Assembly (NCBI RefSeq): GCF_019336435.1
Contig: NZ_JAHWXQ010000002.1
Location: forward strand, 496,001 to 560,000
Reading direction: 5' to 3'
Length of the DNA: 64,000 bases
Origin: Pontibacter populi
GTDB taxonomy: Bacteria > Bacteroidota > Bacteroidia > Cytophagales > Hymenobacteraceae
Part shown: one piece after another, positions 16,061 to 23,529 of the stretch
Layout of the letters: every line of letters starts with the position of its first letter
Position numbering within the stretch: position 1 is the stretch's first letter
Notes under the pieces: generated by a model
What the model was told of the DNA's origin: nothing
Seen by the model: the letters and a program-made list of their open reading frames with translations, nothing else
The model's database searches: none
Made by a program: the position numbers and the translations under genes

Positions 16061-16396
16061 ATGAATTTTGAGATCAAAGATTTCATAAATAACCTGCCTC
16101 CCCAGATTACTCGACAGGAACTTGCCACCTTAATTTACGAGGAGATTCGTGCCGCTGAAAACATGAAAGTCGGTTACCTGGACCAGGCCACTGAAAATCC
16201 GCAGTTCTATGTTACTATTACCAGGCAGCTCGACAATTATATCAACAACATGAAAGTGTTGCATAACACACTTTCACCCACAGTTATGGCGCTGGATCAG
16301 GAAGTTTATTCCTCGGAACAGACCGATCTGGACCAGATCATGGAACTGGCAAAGCGTATTGAAAAAATGGAAAGAGACCGGTTTCCCAAAGGCTGA
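16061..16396 (+). CDS. Hypothetical 111-residue soluble protein
   Basis: Starts at ATG 16061, 56 bases after the BNR lipoprotein. The sequence is soluble and helical (LPPQITRQELATLIYEEIRAAENMKVGYLDQATENPQFYVTITRQLDNYINNMKVL ... LAKRIEKMERDRFPKG) with no Cys, signal or membrane segment. Codon use and composition match neighbours. No family is recognised. It may be co-transcribed with the preceding gene or stand alone. Confidence 0.65.
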   Translation: MNFEIKDFINNLPPQITRQELATLIYEEIRAAENMKVGYLDQATENPQFYVTITRQLDNYINNMKVLHNTLSPTVMALDQEVYSSEQTDLDQIMELAKRIEKMERDRFPKG

Positions 16397-16433
16397 TCAA
16401 ACTATAATTTTCTGTTTCTGCACAGCTTTGCAG

Positions 16434-16466
16434 TTTATCCTGGCACCATATTTTAAGCTATCTTTG
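16434..16466 (+). promoter_or_regulatory. Candidate promoter for the DUF3820 gene
   Basis: TATCTTTG at 16459-16466 matches the -7 consensus TAnnTTTG. A TTTA at 16434-16437, 21 bases upstream, could be a degenerate -33 element. The next gene starts at 16522. Confidence 0.45.
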
Positions 16467-16521
16467 AGTTTTAAAACACACCAACTATAGCGGCTTTTCT
16501 TACAGAAACCTGCGTTTGCTT

Positions 16522-16764
16522 ATGGAGAATTTAGGGATGGATCCGCAACTGCTTGTGGACCTGGTTAAGATGAAAATGCCGTTCGGTAAATACAAAAACA
16601 CCTTTATCAGCGATCTGCCGGTTTCTTACCTGGAGTGGTTTCAGCGTAAGGGCTTTCCGGAGGGAAAACTGGGGATGTTGCTGGCCACAGCCTACGAAAT
16701 AAAACTAAATGGCCTCGAATTTTTGTTAACACCTATAAAGCGAAACAGCAGGCGAATCAGGTAA
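16522..16764 (+). CDS. DUF3820 family protein
   Basis: An 80-residue protein from the ATG at 16522 (a TTG two codons earlier is also in frame). It matches the DUF3820 pattern: a MPFGKYKNTFISDLPVSYLEWFQRKGFPEGKLG core with PFGKY and a conserved Trp-Phe. The family is described as small cytosolic proteins of unknown function, sometimes annotated as putative quorum-sensing-regulated factors. No signal peptide. Confidence 0.8.
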   Translation: MENLGMDPQLLVDLVKMKMPFGKYKNTFISDLPVSYLEWFQRKGFPEGKLGMLLATAYEIKLNGLEFLLTPIKRNSRRIR

Positions 16765-16822
16765 ACTATAGTTTATAACATTTTGCAAACCTGCCTGTTT
16801 TGGAGTCATAAAGCATAAAGAC

Positions 16823-17524
16823 ATGAGTAAACAAAAAATAAAGATCGATATAGTTTCAGATATTAACTGCCCGTGGTGCTATGTGGGCGAACAGCGCCTG
16901 AACAGTGCCCTGGCTACAGCTAAAGACAACTATGAATTTGAGGTTGCCTTTAAACCCTTCGAACTGAACGCTGCCATTGCCCCGGAAGGTATGGACAAGG
17001 TCGAGTATTTTAAAAATAACTATGGTCCGCAGATAGTATCCCAAATCGGTGCTATGAACCAGCGCCTGGCAGATACAGGGAAAGAAGTTGGGATAGAATT
17101 TAACTTTGATAAGCAGACAAGGATCAATAACACCTTTAACGGCCACAGGCTTATCTGGCTTGCCGGCGAGTATGGCGTGCAGGATAAAGTAGCAGAAGCA
17201 TTATTCTATAGTTACTTTACTGAAGGCAACAACATGAACGACACAGCCCTGCTTAAAAAGATAGGAACTGAAAACGGAATACCAGCCGACAAACTGGAGA
17301 ACTTCTTTGAAAGCGAAGAAGGCAAAAAGGAAGTTCGGGAAATGGAGCAGTGGGCTCAGGCTTCGGGCATTACCGGTGTACCGGCCTTTATTATAAACGA
17401 CCAGTACCTGATTAGCGGCGCCCAACCATCCGAAGTGTTCCACCAGGCATTTGCGCAGATAGCCCCTACCCTGCAACAAATCAACACCGAAGGAGACAGC
17501 TGCAGCATTGACGGCAATTGCTAA
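16823..17524 (+). CDS. DsbA/FrnE family thiol oxidoreductase
   Basis: A 233-residue cytosolic DsbA-superfamily protein of the FrnE/2-hydroxychromene-2-carboxylate-isomerase-like type. The active-site motif CPWC lies at residues 16-19 in IVSDINCPWCYVGEQRL; the helical insertion includes FNGHRLIWLAGEYG; the cis-Pro loop is TGVPAFIINDQYLISGAQ. No signal peptide is present. The C terminus ends GDSCSIDGNC with two extra Cys. FrnE-type proteins act in redox or oxidative-stress responses. A perfect hairpin terminator follows at 17540. Confidence 0.88.
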   Translation: MSKQKIKIDIVSDINCPWCYVGEQRLNSALATAKDNYEFEVAFKPFELNAAIAPEGMDKVEYFKNNYGPQIVSQIGAMNQRLADTGKEVGIEFNFDKQTRINNTFNGHRLIWLAGEYGVQDKVAEALFYSYFTEGNNMNDTALLKKIGTENGIPADKLENFFESEEGKKEVREMEQWAQASGITGVPAFIINDQYLISGAQPSEVFHQAFAQIAPTLQQINTEGDSCSIDGNC

Positions 17525-17539
17525 ACTATAGCAAACTAT

Positions 17540-17579
17540 AAACTATAAAAGCACCTGTAACCGGGTGCTTTTATAGTTT
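17540..17579. terminator. Bidirectional terminator built from the iterated motif
   Basis: AAACTATAAAAGCACC (17540-17555) pairs perfectly over 16 bp with GGTGCTTTTATAGTTT (17564-17579). It lies between convergent genes ending at 17524 (+) and 17658 (-). The outer arms are the AACTATA/TATAGTT motif found throughout the window. Confidence 0.85.
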
Positions 17580-17657
17580 AAAACCTACCTCTGTTAAATG
17601 CTTTTCGGTGCATGAAAACAAGTCAGCTAAATGCAACAACTCTTATTCCGCGGCACG

Positions 17658-18674
17658 CTAGCTACCGCTATAGTCTGCTACTTTAACGAGCTGCTTTCCT
17701 ATATTCTCCCCTGAGAACAAACCTAAGAAGGCATGTGGCAACTGGTCAAAACCTTCTGCAATTGTTTCTTCATATTTCAGCTTTCCTTCCTGTATCCAAC
17801 CTGTGAGTACTGAGGCGGCTTCTACAAACCTGTCTGCGTAGTCGCTCACTATAAATCCCTTCATCAGCGACTTGGTTTTAAGTAAAATAGGTTCAACACG
17901 TGGTCCTATTGGTGGCGTAGTAGCATTGTATAAAGCGATCTGCCCGCACACTGCAATTCGGGCAAAGTTGTTCAGCAAACTATAAACAGCGTCAGATATC
18001 TCCCCTCCTACATTATCAAAATAAACATCCACCCCATCCGGGCACGCAGCTTTCAGCGCACTGCGCATATCAGAAGTACTTTTATAGTTTATCGCTTCAT
18101 CAAAGCCCAATTCCTGTTTCAGGTAATCTACTTTATCATCAGAACCCGCTATGCCTATCACCCGGCACCCTTTCAGCTTCGCTATCTGCCCTACAACAGT
18201 GCCTACCGCACCAGCTGCCCCGGATACCACCACTGTCTCGTCCGGTTTAGGGTCGCCAATAAAAAGCAATCCGCAATAAGCCGTGAGACCTGGCATACCC
18301 AGGATACCTAGATAATAGCTCAATGGGGCAATGTCCGGGTCTATCGCCGTCAGTCCTCTGCCCTCAGAGATACTATAGGTTTGCCAGGGCAGATTGCCCA
18401 ACACTACGCTACCTTGCGGCAGTTTTGCATGGCGGCTTTCCGTTACCTCAGCTATGATACCACCCACTATAGGCTCGTGCAGCTTATAAGGTGGCACATA
18501 CGATTTTGCATCGCTCATGCGCCCCCGCATGTAAGGGTCTACAGAAATGTAAAGTGCTTTCAGCAGAACCTGTCCATCCTGCAGCTCAGGTAATTCCTCT
18601 TCCGTAAATTTAAAAGTGCTGTCGGTGGGCAGGCCCTGTGGGCGTTCGTTCAGTAAAATGGTTCTTGTTTTCAT
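17658..18674 (-). CDS. NADP-dependent MDR oxidoreductase (zinc-independent, CurA/PTGR type)
   Basis: A 338-residue medium-chain reductase. The start at 18674 (MKTRTILLNERPQG) is chosen over the longer frame at 18716 because it matches the family N terminus. Family marks: ISVDPYMRGRMSD, the nucleotide-binding segment VVVSGAAGAVGTVVGQIAKLKGCRVIGIAGSDDK (AAGAVG motif), VDVYFDNVGGE and the substrate loop RIAVCGQI. No structural or catalytic zinc ligands are seen. Such enzymes reduce the double bond of alpha,beta-unsaturated ketones or aldehydes with NADPH. Standalone gene converging with the DsbA gene. Confidence 0.9.
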   Translation of the reverse strand: MKTRTILLNERPQGLPTDSTFKFTEEELPELQDGQVLLKALYISVDPYMRGRMSDAKSYVPPYKLHEPIVGGIIAEVTESRHAKLPQGSVVLGNLPWQTYSISEGRGLTAIDPDIAPLSYYLGILGMPGLTAYCGLLFIGDPKPDETVVVSGAAGAVGTVVGQIAKLKGCRVIGIAGSDDKVDYLKQELGFDEAINYKSTSDMRSALKAACPDGVDVYFDNVGGEISDAVYSLLNNFARIAVCGQIALYNATTPPIGPRVEPILLKTKSLMKGFIVSDYADRFVEAASVLTGWIQEGKLKYEETIAEGFDQLPHAFLGLFSGENIGKQLVKVADYSGS

Positions 18675-18874
18675 AGATGATCCTGATCGGGTTAAACTCT
18701 TTACACGCAGAAGCAAAGTCAGTAGTTATTGTTTTTAAAATATGCAGAAGCTTACGATTTTAACTTTTACTACCCGACACGATCAAAATCCAACTATAGC
18801 CTTCTTTATCAATCAATTATAATAATAAAAACATTAAATTATTGACCGCAAGTCGAACCAATACTTTTTAAACT

Positions 18875-18882
18875 TAGTTTTG
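18875..18882 (+). promoter_or_regulatory. -7 promoter box for the GAF-domain gene
   Basis: TAGTTTTG matches TAnnTTTG and lies 24 bases before the ATG at 18907. The flanking DNA is AT-rich; no convincing TTTG -33 element at standard spacing. Confidence 0.45.
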
Positions 18883-18906
18883 TATACTTAAAGCAGGTTA
18901 TAATCA

Positions 18907-19449
18907 ATGGAGTATCGTTTTATTCATCATTGGCAGTATGAACCCGGCGAAAAGGAGAATTTGATCCTGGAAGAAGCTATTGCCCTTATCGACAAAGAAA
19001 GAAGCGACACCTTTCTGACTGATCTGGCTGCGTTCATTTCTGAAAAGGCGCGGGCAAAATATGTACTTATTGGCTTGCTGACCGATGATGCCCAAAAAGC
19101 CCATTCCTGTGCCTTTCTGCGGGAAAACCAGGTACTCAACAATATATCCTATCACCTGAAAGGCACTCCATGCAACGAAGTAATCACACAGCGTTTCTGC
19201 TACTTCCCGGTTGATGTTTCGGATAGTTTCCCTACAGATGTTGAATTGAAGGAACTGGGCATTGAAAGTTATCTGGGCAGTTTACTATTATCGGATGCGG
19301 GCGAAGCCATCGGGCTGATCACATTGATGGACGAAAAGCCCTTGGAGAATGCAGCTTTTGCCGAACACCTGATCCTAGTCCTGAGCCCTGCCATTGAAGA
19401 AGAATTAATCAGACTGAAAGAGAAAACTGAGCAGAAAATTGCAGGCTGA
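18907..19449 (+). CDS. GAF-domain protein
   Basis: A 180-residue cytosolic protein. Residues about 25-170 resemble a lone GAF sensor domain: DTFLTDLAAFISEKARAKYVLIGLL, GTPCNEVITQRFCYFPVDVSDSFPTDVELKELGIESYLGSLLLSDAGEAIGLITLMDEKPLEN. The GTPC and YLGSLLLSDAGEAIGLI segments are typical. No output domain is attached, and the C-terminal helix (EEELIRLKEKTEQK) could dimerise. Ligand unknown. The converging ABC transporter gene ends four bases downstream. Confidence 0.75.
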   Translation: MEYRFIHHWQYEPGEKENLILEEAIALIDKERSDTFLTDLAAFISEKARAKYVLIGLLTDDAQKAHSCAFLRENQVLNNISYHLKGTPCNEVITQRFCYFPVDVSDSFPTDVELKELGIESYLGSLLLSDAGEAIGLITLMDEKPLENAAFAEHLILVLSPAIEEELIRLKEKTEQKIAG

Positions 19450-19452
19450 TAC

Positions 19453-20133
19453 TTAATGCCTGATAATCCTGCCATCTTCCATTTCGATGATGCGGCCGCT
19501 GCGCTCGGCAAATCCCTGGTCGTGGGTAACTATAAGCAAGGTCTGGTTATGCACATCGGCCAGTTCATGAAATATCTCAAATACCATCTCGCTGTTTTTG
19601 GTATCCAGGTTCCCGGTTGGCTCGTCGCCCATTACAATATGCGGATCATTGATCAGGGCACGGGCTATAGCTACACGCTGCTTTTCGCCACCTGATATAC
19701 GGTACGCCTCTTTGGTTGCCAGGTGATCTATGCCCAGCATTTTCAATTTCTCGAGTGCCCGGTGTTCTACTTCCTGTTCGCTGTATCTGCCTAATTTTAA
19801 GCCCGGCAGCATAACATTCCGGATAACCGAGAACTCGTTGAGTAGGTAATGAAACTGGAATACAAAACCGATCTTTTCGTTACGAATTCGCGCCAGCTCC
19901 ACATCACTCCTGCCGGTCATCAGTTCCTGATCTATCAGCAGCTCGCCTTTATAGTCCGTATCCATCGTTGACAGGATGTAGAGCAGCGTAGACTTGCCGC
20001 AACCCGACTTCCCGATAACAGAAACAAACTCTCCCTTGGTAATTTTAAAAGTAATATCAGTGAGCACCTGCACCGTTACCGGGTCATGAAACTCCTTTAC
20101 AATGTGGCGCGCCTCCAGTATCGTATCCTGCAT
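19453..20133 (-). CDS. ABC transporter ATP-binding protein (LolD/MacB type)
   Basis: A 226-residue ATPase with Walker A GKSGCGKST (about residue 40), Q-loop FQFHYLLNEFSV, signature SGGEKQRVAIARAL, Walker B HIVMGDEPTG and H-loop THD. The sequence class (LLNEF, NLDTKNSEMVFEIFHELA) is that of the LolD/MacB/FtsE group partnering FtsX-like permeases. It ends an operon with the permease (2-base gap) and an HlyD-like adaptor upstream, together a MacAB-like exporter. Confidence 0.93.
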   Translation of the reverse strand: MQDTILEARHIVKEFHDPVTVQVLTDITFKITKGEFVSVIGKSGCGKSTLLYILSTMDTDYKGELLIDQELMTGRSDVELARIRNEKIGFVFQFHYLLNEFSVIRNVMLPGLKLGRYSEQEVEHRALEKLKMLGIDHLATKEAYRISGGEKQRVAIARALINDPHIVMGDEPTGNLDTKNSEMVFEIFHELADVHNQTLLIVTHDQGFAERSGRIIEMEDGRIIRH

Positions 20134-20134
20134 G

Positions 20135-21394
20135 TTATTTGCCTCTTATAATTTCTACAGGGTCAACCCGGCTGGCTTTTCGTGCCGGAAAAAATCCTGC
20201 AAAATACGTGGTGATCAATGAAAAGAAGCCGCCGATAAAATAAAAGATCGGGCTATAATTTACCGGGTATGTTTTTACAGTTGGCAGCGCAGCCGTAACA
20301 AATGGTATGTTATCTATAATGACCGAAAAGATAAAGCCGAACAGCAACCCGACCATCCCACCAAAGAAACCAATGCTCAGCGCAATCACCAGGAACACGC
20401 TGTTTACATCCCTACCGGAAAAACCGGTGGCTTTCAGAATCGCAATGGAATCCATTTTTTCATAGATCATCATGTTCAGGATGTTGAAAATACCAAAGCC
20501 CGCAACTATAAGCAGTGTTATTCCAACGGCATACGAGATAATAGACCGCACATTGCTGCCTGTTTCAAACTGCGAATTGGCTGTCTGAATGTCTTCGGCG
20601 TCTATGTTAAACTTTTGCCTGTATTCCTGGGCAACGGCCGGGGCCATTGCAAGGTCGTAGAGCTTTACCTGTATGTCTGTGATGTAGTTGGCTGGCTTGC
20701 CCATCAGCTTTTGAGCGGTAACTATAGAAGCATAGCTCTGCACCTTATCAATTTCCTGGATGCCCGACTGAAAATAACCAACCACCTTTAGCGGGAACCG
20801 TTCGCCCTGCACCGTGGTTACCTGCACCACATCGCCAATATCCGCGGCCAGAATGTCGGCAAGGCCTTTGCCTAAAATAATGCTGTTGGCCACGTTCTTC
20901 GCATTAATAGCATTGCCTGCGGTCACATAATCCCGGAATTTAAAAAGGCGCATCTCTTCCTCTACATCTACTCCGTTTATTACACCGGTAATATCTATAG
21001 TTCCTTCGTTAAAGAATACCTGTGTTGTTACTTTGGGGGTAGCTCCCAGCACGCGCGGGTCGTTTTTTACTGCCTGCAAAATAGGGCCGCTATTATAGAT
21101 CTCCTGCCGGCTGATCCCGGATTTTATGGAACTGATGAAGTTATAAGAATCTTTAAAAGCTGCCGCTGAATTGATGGGTTGGTCTTCGCTTGGTTTGATC
21201 TCGTTGTAAAGGCGTACATGGGGCGTTCGGTTCAGGATCAGGCCATCGAGCAGGTCGTTGAGGCCATTCATGAAACTGAGCAGCGTAATGAACATGGCAA
21301 TACTGAACGTAACGCCAACGGCAGCCACCAGCGTTTGTCCCAGCCTTGCCAGCAACAGCGATTTAGCTATCCCGAAAATTAGCTTTGCGTTCAT
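20135..21394 (-). CDS. ABC transporter permease (FtsX/MacB family)
   Basis: A 419-residue permease: TM1 near residues 12-45, a large periplasmic MacB-PCD domain (about 50-280) and a three-helix FtsX domain at the C terminus (ISYAVGITLLIVAGFGIFNILNMMIYEKMDSIAILKATGFSGRDV ... FAGFFPARKASRVDPVEIIRGK). The C-terminal PARKASRVDPVEIIRG motif is typical of LolC/E and MacB permeases. The start overlaps the stop of the adaptor gene by four bases. Likely exports a small molecule, peptide or lipoprotein; substrate unknown. Confidence 0.92.
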   Translation of the reverse strand: MNAKLIFGIAKSLLLARLGQTLVAAVGVTFSIAMFITLLSFMNGLNDLLDGLILNRTPHVRLYNEIKPSEDQPINSAAAFKDSYNFISSIKSGISRQEIYNSGPILQAVKNDPRVLGATPKVTTQVFFNEGTIDITGVINGVDVEEEMRLFKFRDYVTAGNAINAKNVANSIILGKGLADILAADIGDVVQVTTVQGERFPLKVVGYFQSGIQEIDKVQSYASIVTAQKLMGKPANYITDIQVKLYDLAMAPAVAQEYRQKFNIDAEDIQTANSQFETGSNVRSIISYAVGITLLIVAGFGIFNILNMMIYEKMDSIAILKATGFSGRDVNSVFLVIALSIGFFGGMVGLLFGFIFSVIIDNIPFVTAALPTVKTYPVNYSPIFYFIGGFFSLITTYFAGFFPARKASRVDPVEIIRGK

Positions 21395-22470
21395 TGTGCC
21401 GGTTTTACGATCACATCCTCTTTGGTCAGCCCTTCCAGTATCTCAACTTTCTGATAGTCTTTCAGCCCTGTTTTAACCTGTACTTTTTCATTGTCCTCGT
21501 TCAGCACATAAGTACCGTCAACCAGGTACTCCCGCGGAATGATAAGTGCGTTTTCTTTGCGCCGTATAACAATGTTGGCCTCAGTGGTAAGGTTGGGATA
21601 AAGTGCAGGCGGTGAGGTAACAAAACTGGCTTCCACAGTAAAGGAACGGGTTCTTTCGTTCATGGCCGGATTCACTTTAGTTACTTTTGCTTCAAACACC
21701 TGTCCTTTATAACTATCTAAGTTCAGCATCACCTGCTGGCCTGGTTTTATGCGGGCAATGTCATATTCATCCACCTGCAGTTCCAGAATAAAATCATTAG
21801 CGGCACCAATTACAGCAACCGGCATTTGCGGGCTCACCATCTCCCCTTTTTCTTTCAGGACACTATACACCTTGCCATCTGTCTCGCTTCTCACCGTGTA
21901 GTCACCCGTCACGGTCTCACTAATCTGCAAATTCTTCTGCGATTGTTTTGCCGCAAAGTCGAGCTGTTTCTTAAGGTCTCTGTAGCGTAATATGGCAGAT
22001 TGCAGCGCTGTAACCGAGTTTTTATAGCTTAGCTCCCGCTGCTCGAGCTCTACGCGGGTGCCTATTTTGTTTGCCCACAGGTTGCGTTGCCGTACCAACA
22101 GAAGCGAGTCGTTTTGTTTCTTGCTTCTGGCCAGGTCTATTGTTTCCTGCAGTTCGCTTAGTTTGGCTGTGTTGGCACCTACACTAGAGTATTCGGCAGC
22201 TATGCGGGCATTTTCGGTACTTAACCGGGCGGCTTCGTTGTCTATTTTCAGCAGCGGGTCGCCCTTCTTAACAACATCGCCTTCGGTAACCAATAGCTGC
22301 TGTATTATACCGCTTACTGTCGGGAAAACCTGGTACTGATCCCTGCTTTTCACCACACCCGATGCATACACCGATTCTGTAATAGCCTCTACTGTTGGCT
22401 GGGTGGTTTCCTGCTTACCTGTGCAGGCATTCAGTAGAAGCAAAAAAACAAATGGAAAGTATCGTTTCAT
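21391..22470 (-). CDS. HlyD/MacA-like periplasmic adaptor lipoprotein
   Basis: A 359-residue adaptor with a lipoprotein signal (LLLNAC, Cys about 16). It has the lipoyl halves (GIIQQLLVTEGDVVKKGDPLLKIDNE and SETDGKVYSVLKEKGEMVSPQMPVAVIG), a coiled-coil hairpin (about 75-165, rich in Leu, Gln, Lys and Arg), and a beta-barrel (LQVDEYDIARIKPGQQVMLNLDSYKGQVFEAKVTKVNP). It heads the three-gene MacAB-like operon 22470-19453. No TolC-like gene adjoins it; the TolC-like protein at 9294 could serve, but that is speculation. Confidence 0.9.
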   Translation of the reverse strand: MKRYFPFVFLLLLNACTGKQETTQPTVEAITESVYASGVVKSRDQYQVFPTVSGIIQQLLVTEGDVVKKGDPLLKIDNEAARLSTENARIAAEYSSVGANTAKLSELQETIDLARSKKQNDSLLLVRQRNLWANKIGTRVELEQRELSYKNSVTALQSAILRYRDLKKQLDFAAKQSQKNLQISETVTGDYTVRSETDGKVYSVLKEKGEMVSPQMPVAVIGAANDFILELQVDEYDIARIKPGQQVMLNLDSYKGQVFEAKVTKVNPAMNERTRSFTVEASFVTSPPALYPNLTTEANIVIRRKENALIIPREYLVDGTYVLNEDNEKVQVKTGLKDYQKVEILEGLTKEDVIVKPAQ

Positions 22471-22565
22471 GTAGGGATTACATAGTTCCGGTTACCTGTT
22501 CTGCAGTTACCTGCATGCTTACAAACAGCCTGAGCCGGCATAAGTTTTATGCTGCCAAGTTAAGT

Positions 22566-23126
22566 TTATAGTTTATCAAACGGAAAATAACCAAGGTATA
22601 GTTTATCGGTTCCGGGGCTGTTTGTGGGTGTAATACGCAAACTATAGAGGTCTTTTAAATCAGGGGCAAGAATCTCCTTTACCTGGTGCAGATCATCTAC
22701 GTCCACGCCAAACTTATCGTCTATGTGTGCTGGTGCTTCCTTAAAACCTGTATGCTTGTAAAATGCTGATTGCTTTGCTACCCGCAACGCCTCATTTTTA
22801 TTTTTCGCCACCACCAGCAACCTGTAATGAAACTCATCAAACTCGCCTTGCTTATAGCCGCCCAGGTTCAGGAAATATAAACTATAGCCATCGTTCTCCA
22901 TAGGTGTTTCCTGCTTTGGTAAAACCTCAATCTTCCAGGTATCAACTATAGTTATTTCGCGCCAGGCATCTACATGCATTTTGCCTGCCCCGGGCCAGAA
23001 CTTTTTAAGCTGCGGTATCAGGACTTTTATAGTTTGCCCTATTCCGAAAAACACATCGTGCTGTTCAGTGTTTCTGCCAGGTGGCCGGCATCCCACCATC
23101 ACCATAAATAATTTTTGCTCTGTCAT
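22566..23126 (-). CDS. DUF1543 domain protein
   Basis: A 186-residue soluble protein with two DUF1543-type units: KLFMVMVGCRPPGRNTEQHDVFFGIG ... LIPQLKKFWPGAGKMHVDAWREI and a second half LYFLNLGGYKQGEFDEFHYRLLVVAKNKNEALRVAKQSAFYKHTGF ... HIDDKFGVDVDDLHQVKEIL. The gCrPpGRnTEQHDvffgIg segment is characteristic. Function unknown; cytosolic. The gene is separated by about 95 bases from the exporter operon and may be monocistronic. Confidence 0.85.
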   Translation of the reverse strand: MTEQKLFMVMVGCRPPGRNTEQHDVFFGIGQTIKVLIPQLKKFWPGAGKMHVDAWREITIVDTWKIEVLPKQETPMENDGYSLYFLNLGGYKQGEFDEFHYRLLVVAKNKNEALRVAKQSAFYKHTGFKEAPAHIDDKFGVDVDDLHQVKEILAPDLKDLYSLRITPTNSPGTDKLYLGYFPFDKL

Positions 23127-23424
23127 ACCTAAAAAACGCTGCTCCTGATTTATAGTTTTTTAACACAGATTGCTTTAAAACCTCAAACTATATAATATCC
23201 TATTTATTTAATATTATAAATTTTATTAAAATTTTATGAGAAAAAACAGTGCAATTAATATGCTGACTCCAGGGGTTTAGAAATTACACTTTAGCAAGCA
23301 TAAACTATGAGTACATCCTCATTTAACTGTATATCAACATTTTATTATTTGATTCTTCGATTTAAAGTTTCGTGCAATTAGTAACCCCATAATTTTGCAC
23401 TTTACTAAACATTTGCTTTAATAA
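23127..23424. other. AT-rich intergenic region before the beta-helix gene
   Basis: Divergent intergenic region between the DUF1543 gene and the beta-helix gene. It is strongly AT-rich. A TAATTTTG box at 23390-23397 matches TAnnTTTG and could be a secondary promoter; no other gene was found. Confidence 0.45.
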
Positions 23425-23457
23425 TTTGCATTTATTTAATTTTAAATGATAGATTTG
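23425..23457 (+). promoter_or_regulatory. Promoter of the beta-helix/PA14 gene
   Basis: TTTG at 23425-23428 and TAGATTTG at 23450-23457, spaced 21 bases, match the Bacteroidota -33/-7 pattern. Transcription would begin about 23464, giving a leader of roughly 65 bases to the ATG at 23530. Confidence 0.55.
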
Positions 23458-23529
23458 CTACCGTTTATCATATTTTTCTAGTCTTTAATATTAGTATTGT
23501 TATATATTGTCCAACTTTACAAGTTCGCT